Notes under the pieces: generated by a model
Told to the model about the DNA's origin: nothing
The model's database searches: none
The model's input: only the letters and a program-made list of their open reading frames with translations
Shown: positions 59,511 through 64,000 of the stretch, piece after piece
How the letters are laid out: the number at the start of each line of letters is the position of its first letter
Position numbering within the stretch: position 1 is the stretch's first letter
Origin: Sphagnum magellanicum
Taxonomy: Eukaryota; Streptophyta; Sphagnopsida; Sphagnales; Sphagnaceae
Assembly (NCBI GenBank): GCA_021904315.1
Contig: CM038923.1
Location: 5,518,001 to 5,582,000 of the forward strand
Direction of reading: 5' to 3'
DNA length: 64,000 nucleotides
Program-made: the position numbers and the translations under genes

Positions 59511-62500
59511 TTCCGCAGCTGCAATGGTCAGATTCCTGCCACAGAATCACATGTCTAGGCACAGAGTACACCCATGACTAATTAGGGTTTCAAGGATGTT
59601 GGCACTGCAAAGGATAAACTGAAGATTATTATTCATCCCAAATAGATGAAGTCATTTGACTCATGTACATGTGCTTAGTTTCGTTTGCTCCATAATTAAA
59701 TGGGACAAAAAAAGAGAAAAAAAAAGTAGACTAACTTAGTCAAGTAAGTTTTGGGAGTTTTCACTGTCAGAAACTGTGTCAGCCTTCTTAGGTGGTGGCA
59801 CACCGGTAGTCTCAAATGGTCCGTTTTCCCATGTAAAACAGATTTCAACCTAGGTCTGCAGACCAAGTTGGGTAGCTATTAAAATTTGCATTGGCCATTC
59901 TGTGGACCCATGATTTCTGTAATTTTCCACACATGATCACATGGGTGCGCCAGTGTATTATTAACGTCTGTGGGGGTCCCAGAAACAAACCTGGGGGCAG
60001 CTGCTAGCTAGCTAGCTAGCTGCCCCTTGAATGAAGGGTGTTTGTGAATTTGTAGGGGGCTGACTATTTCACTATGAAAATAAAGTTTTTCGTCTGGACC
60101 CAAGAGTTCCATCAAAGGACTTTCAGAACCCAATACAAACTTAGAGAAAGTTAGTTCAAGAATTGAGATCTAGATTTTTTAAGGATCCAGAAATGGCTCA
60201 TCTTCTTCTCTTCCTCACCACCAAGTAATAGCAATAGTGCTTTAGCCTCTGCAATAGAAAGGAAGATTGTGTTGGTGAGAGATGCTTGTTCTAGGCCTTC
60301 TATTATTATTAGATCTCACGACTTGCATGCATATGACATTAGAAAGGTTGTGGGTGAAATAGCTTTCTACCATGAGAGGAACTAGCTCTTTCCCTTCTTT
60401 GACTCCTCTAGGCTGCACATCTTGTGGCCTCTTTTTGGCCTTCCCTTTGGTCTTTTGCATGATGGTTCCGACCATTGATTTTTATTGGATTTTTTGATTT
60501 CAGTATTAGCAATGTCATTCTTTAGTCAAGATGCCATGCTTACATCATCCATTGTAGACTGAACATTCACATGTTGAAGCAAAAATGTTTGGTTACATTG
60601 TTCACTTGGTGTGTTCATTTGGTTATGGGGTCAAATGTTTGATTTGCAATTGAAACCCACAAAAATTTGGGCCTCAAATTTTAGGGTTTTGATTTGATTG
60701 ATGTTTCAATTTTGTTTCTACTTAGAGAATGTTGTGGAAAAAGAGTTATTAATACAATTATTTAATTTATGATGTGCACTTGAGGAGAAATGTCTGATGG
60801 TTCTTGTAAAAGCATAACTTCAAATTTGGTGTATACAATGCATAAAATGTTCGTTAATCTATTAGATAAGTTTGACCAACTGTTTTCCATTCATAAATGG
60901 ATGGCTAGATTCTTTTCAATCAACTGTTGACATTGTAAGTACTAGATTATCTAATTGGATTTTCCAGTAGATTGGGAAAGATATGCGACAAAGTAGGAAA
61001 GATTTTTCAGTTTGAATCAAAAGTTTGCAACATTTAAATTTTGGATGTCAAGTTGAAACATTGAAACTTCACAAAATGTATATATATTAAAGTTATCCGT
61101 AAAGTGAGGAAAAGACAGCACCAGAACCCCTGTTTGGTCATATAGGGGATGAGATTTTTAAAAAACAGGGAAACAAAGTACACTAGGCTTTAACAGGGTA
61201 TGAAACTCAGTTTAGCAGCAAATTTGGTGCTAAACTGAGTTTTGCCCTATCCTTGCTTTTCCTGAATGCCTTCAACCAATCACAGCTGCTGCTTTGTGTA
61301 CTGTAGCTATAAAATGTTCTTGCACCTCTCGTGCAGTTAATCCTGAGTCTCCGTATTTCATACCCTTATTTAATAAAATTTCATGACTTTGTGGACAACA
61401 GCCAGGAGAGGATGAAGCATCAAATGAGGGGTGCAACTGAGGCCCAACTGGGGATGACTTTAGGGATAACTTTATTATATACCAATCCCAACTTGAATGA
61501 GCTTATTTTCATTTTCAAGCTTCTTAACTTAGAAAAAGGGTTTGGCTTCTGGAATCTAACTCCATACAGAACTTGTCAACTTCTTATTGATTTTACTTAG
61601 CCAAATTTGGTTGCAGGCTAGACAGGGAAGTAGATTATTCTGGAACCTCACTATATTTTGGCAACATGCTAGAACCTATCATCTAAATCTGCCCATTTCA
61701 CAAAATAAATCCTTTAAATATCGCAACTTTTTGCCATTTCTCCCCCCCCCCCCCCCCCCCCCCAAAACATGCTTTATATGAGTCTGAGCCCCTTTATTGT
61801 TGTCGCCAAGTGGCAAATGTTAGCCACAAAATGAAATGCCGGTCCTGATGCATATTTCATTAATTAAGTAAAAGTGTAATAAGCCACTTGCAAACTGAAT
61901 GAAAAATGTAAACAAATTCATCAATCATTCAAGGGTGGAACATTCTCATTAATCAAGGTTGTCATAAGTCACAATTTTAAAAGATTGTTTGGCCATCGTA
62001 CCACATCATATGCACATACACAATTTCTTAACGTGGCAAGAATGTTGCCCTTATCAAGGGGGCCTTGGGTGAACCAACACCTACACTAGTATCATCAAAA
62101 GATGAAGGGCATGACCACCTTGAGGTGGATGAAAAACTTTAGTAGGTGGTGTAGATTAGGTGTCTAGGTGCTTAGGCTAATGTAGGTGCCTACTTTAATC
62201 TCATAGGTTTTTGGAATGTCATTTTGTGCTTCCATATTTGCGCCCATCACCGTGTTTCTTCTACATTGTTGTTGTCATCATGCCTTGCTATCCCTAGCTT
62301 TGTCACCATTGCATGTGCAAGGTTTGTTCACATAGCTTTGTAGTGCTTGTCATGTTTTTGATGTTCATTGTGTTCATCATATTCATTGTGTATGTGTACT
62401 TTAGCTTATTGTGTTCATAATGTCACTTTTGTTTGTCTAGGGTGGAAAGTGTTAGGGGAACAATTTGGATTGTCACAATTTTAATTTTTTTGAATTATGG

Positions 62501-62640
62501 ATGAATTTTAAGAAAAGAGTGGACTCATAATGAACTTTTAAATTACAAACTTGGGTCTCTTGATCACAAAATAAAAAATTACATATAAATTTCAAAAATA
62601 TGTTATGTAGTAAGGTTAAATGTTTTTTTTAGAAAAAAGA
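59511..62640. other. No gene recognised; hairpin and simple repeats
   Basis: Holds an (AGCT)n tract at about 60003-60022, a perfect hairpin at 61203-61242 and a 22-base poly-C at 61742-61763. Open frames at 60242-60475 and 61331-61600 carry no motif. Confidence 0.55.
61203..61242. repeat. Perfect 15-bp hairpin, 10-nt loop
   Basis: AAACTCAGTTTAGCA (61203-61217) and its exact reverse complement (61228-61242). Flanks pair only in part (AGGGTA against GCCCTA), extending the structure imperfectly. Candidate foldback element end or hairpin RNA. Confidence 0.8.
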
Positions 62641-64000
62641 CAACCACTAATGGTTATGACTATAGATGCAACTAGTGTCCAAATCAATTATTTTTACGAC
62701 TATATTTAGGTTGGTCCCATGTGTCATTTTAGTCATAAATGTGCACGTAGTCATATATGTGATTATTATAGTCACATATGTGACTACAATGTTGATGTAA
62801 CCAATTGACATCACAAATGTGACTATAGTTTGTGACTATTACATATTTGGATGGAAAAATAAAATGAAATTGTACATTTTTCATCCAATATTGAATGGAT
62901 CCTTGAATGAATGAAAACTTAGTTATTTTTGCAACTAGTCATAGTTGTTTTGGCAACTAGGGCCCAATATTTTTTCCATTTACCATACCTTGATGATTAG
63001 AACATATGTGACATCTTTGGAATTAAAACATTTGCTTGATAATCACCTTATCTCTAACTATTTATTGGTATTTTAAACATTTATTGACATTAATTCAGTA
63101 CAAATTATTATATTTTTATTAAATATATTTGAGTTCTAATATATTTATAAATGTTATATATGATGATTATTTAATTATATTTCATACATTTAAATTAAAA
63201 TTTATGGTAAAATTACAACATACTATAATCATAATCAAGTAAGATGTCTAAAAAATATATCATTTATTTTATCATAAGATTTTTATCATAATTTTAAATA
63301 AAATTTATATATTACATTTGTAAAAATATAAAACATAAAATTCCATCAAGTTCATTGATTATCTAGCAATACTAAATATATTTTAGATTAAAATATATAA
63401 TATTTTAATCATAAATAATATAACTGATATAAATAATTTTATTATTATTTTTGAAATGTGGTTGATATATTATCAATTCATAAAACTTATATGTGAATTA
63501 ATTAAAATATGATATATTGAATTCAAATTTTCTAATGAAATGAAGGATTAAAATGTGGGAGATAAATAAATAAATAATTTATTATTAAAAAATTAACCAT
63601 AAAATATTTTCCATTATAAATCATGTGCTTGTTTTTCCAACAAATCGTCATCAAAATTCAATTTTAAAAAATTCAAAAAAAAATTTTCAAAATAATGTAA
63701 TTTTTTAGAAGAAAAATACGTTTAATCATGTACATCATTGAAATTTTTTAAAGAATAAACTTAAAAAATTTCCATTTGGACAAATATCAATAAGAAGTGA
63801 AATATTGAAGTTGATGTACGTGCAATGTTTAAAACCAAGTATTGGGTAAATCAAATGCATCCTACTATGTTTTCACATCAAATGGGTGGTTTGATGGCAA
63901 AGGAATTAATATCCATCCTTGGGGTCAAAGGATCAAATCTCACAAGTGACATAGTTGTGGTCCACAATGGTATGTTGATTCTATATGTCCTATAGAGTTA
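62641..64000. other. Palindrome-rich segment then extremely AT-rich DNA
   Basis: 62640-62850 repeats GTGACTATA/GTCATA words and includes a perfect 16-bp palindrome AGTCACATATGTGACT at 62770-62785. From about 63050 the sequence is extremely AT-rich with no coding potential seen. Confidence 0.55.

Noticed and set aside
61331-61600. 89-codon frame
   Set aside because: No motif; flanked by hairpin and poly-C repeat DNA.
1-64000. tRNA, rRNA, CRISPR or bacterial operon signals
   Set aside because: None seen; splicing and gene content are those of a plant nuclear genome.

Overview
This is nuclear DNA from a land plant. Genes are split by GT-AG introns, intergenic DNA is AT-rich and full of decayed LTR retrotransposons and hAT-like transposon remnants, and the recognisable genes are plant-specific (SPINDLY, LNK clock co-factor, bulb-lectin receptor kinase). 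A sperm-tail PG-rich (SHIPPO) repeat gene suggests a lineage with flagellated sperm (bryophyte, lycophyte, fern or early gymnosperm). That is inference; the species cannot be named from the sequence.

Layout, all genes on the + strand. (1) 147-2616: last seven exons of a SPINDLY-type nucleocytoplasmic glycosyltransferase; the TPR half lies left of the window. (2) 2617-8289: AT-rich DNA with a hAT/DUF4371-like remnant (minus strand, about 5235-6300), a 43-bp minisatellite and a probable leader. (3) 8310-9057: two-exon gene for a 165-residue protein with an N-terminal hydrophobic anchor and a coiled coil. (4) 9058-20900: no intact gene; a second hAT remnant (about 14900-16050), poly-G/C tracts and microsatellites. 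(5) 20900-27416: long GC/AG-rich leader and eight coding exons of an LNK protein (926 aa). (6) 30988-34765: decayed minus-strand Copia whose reverse-transcriptase region is replaced by a 60-bp tandem array; a 919-bp solo LTR with a TCTTT target duplication sits inside the array. (7) 35572-39297: ten-exon SHIPPO-repeat gene (314 aa). (8) 41690-49790: retrotransposon graveyard with Gypsy fragments on both strands and a nearly full-length but stop-riddled Copia (44326-48852) with a clear 3' LTR. (9) 49790-55390: repeats, including a ~220-bp direct repeat spaced ~890 bp apart and several short tandem duplications. (10) 55706-59030: two-exon lectin receptor kinase (1059 aa). (11) 59031-64000: degenerate repeats, a 15-bp perfect hairpin, a palindrome-rich segment and extremely AT-rich DNA.

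The genes are not an operon and share no obvious pathway: hormone/clock-linked glycosylation (SPY), circadian transcription (LNK), axoneme structure (SHIPPO) and cell-surface perception (receptor kinase). Exon boundaries were placed by hand from GT/AG signals, reading phase and remembered family motifs. In the LNK, SHIPPO, receptor-kinase and small-protein models all phases close and total lengths are multiples of three.
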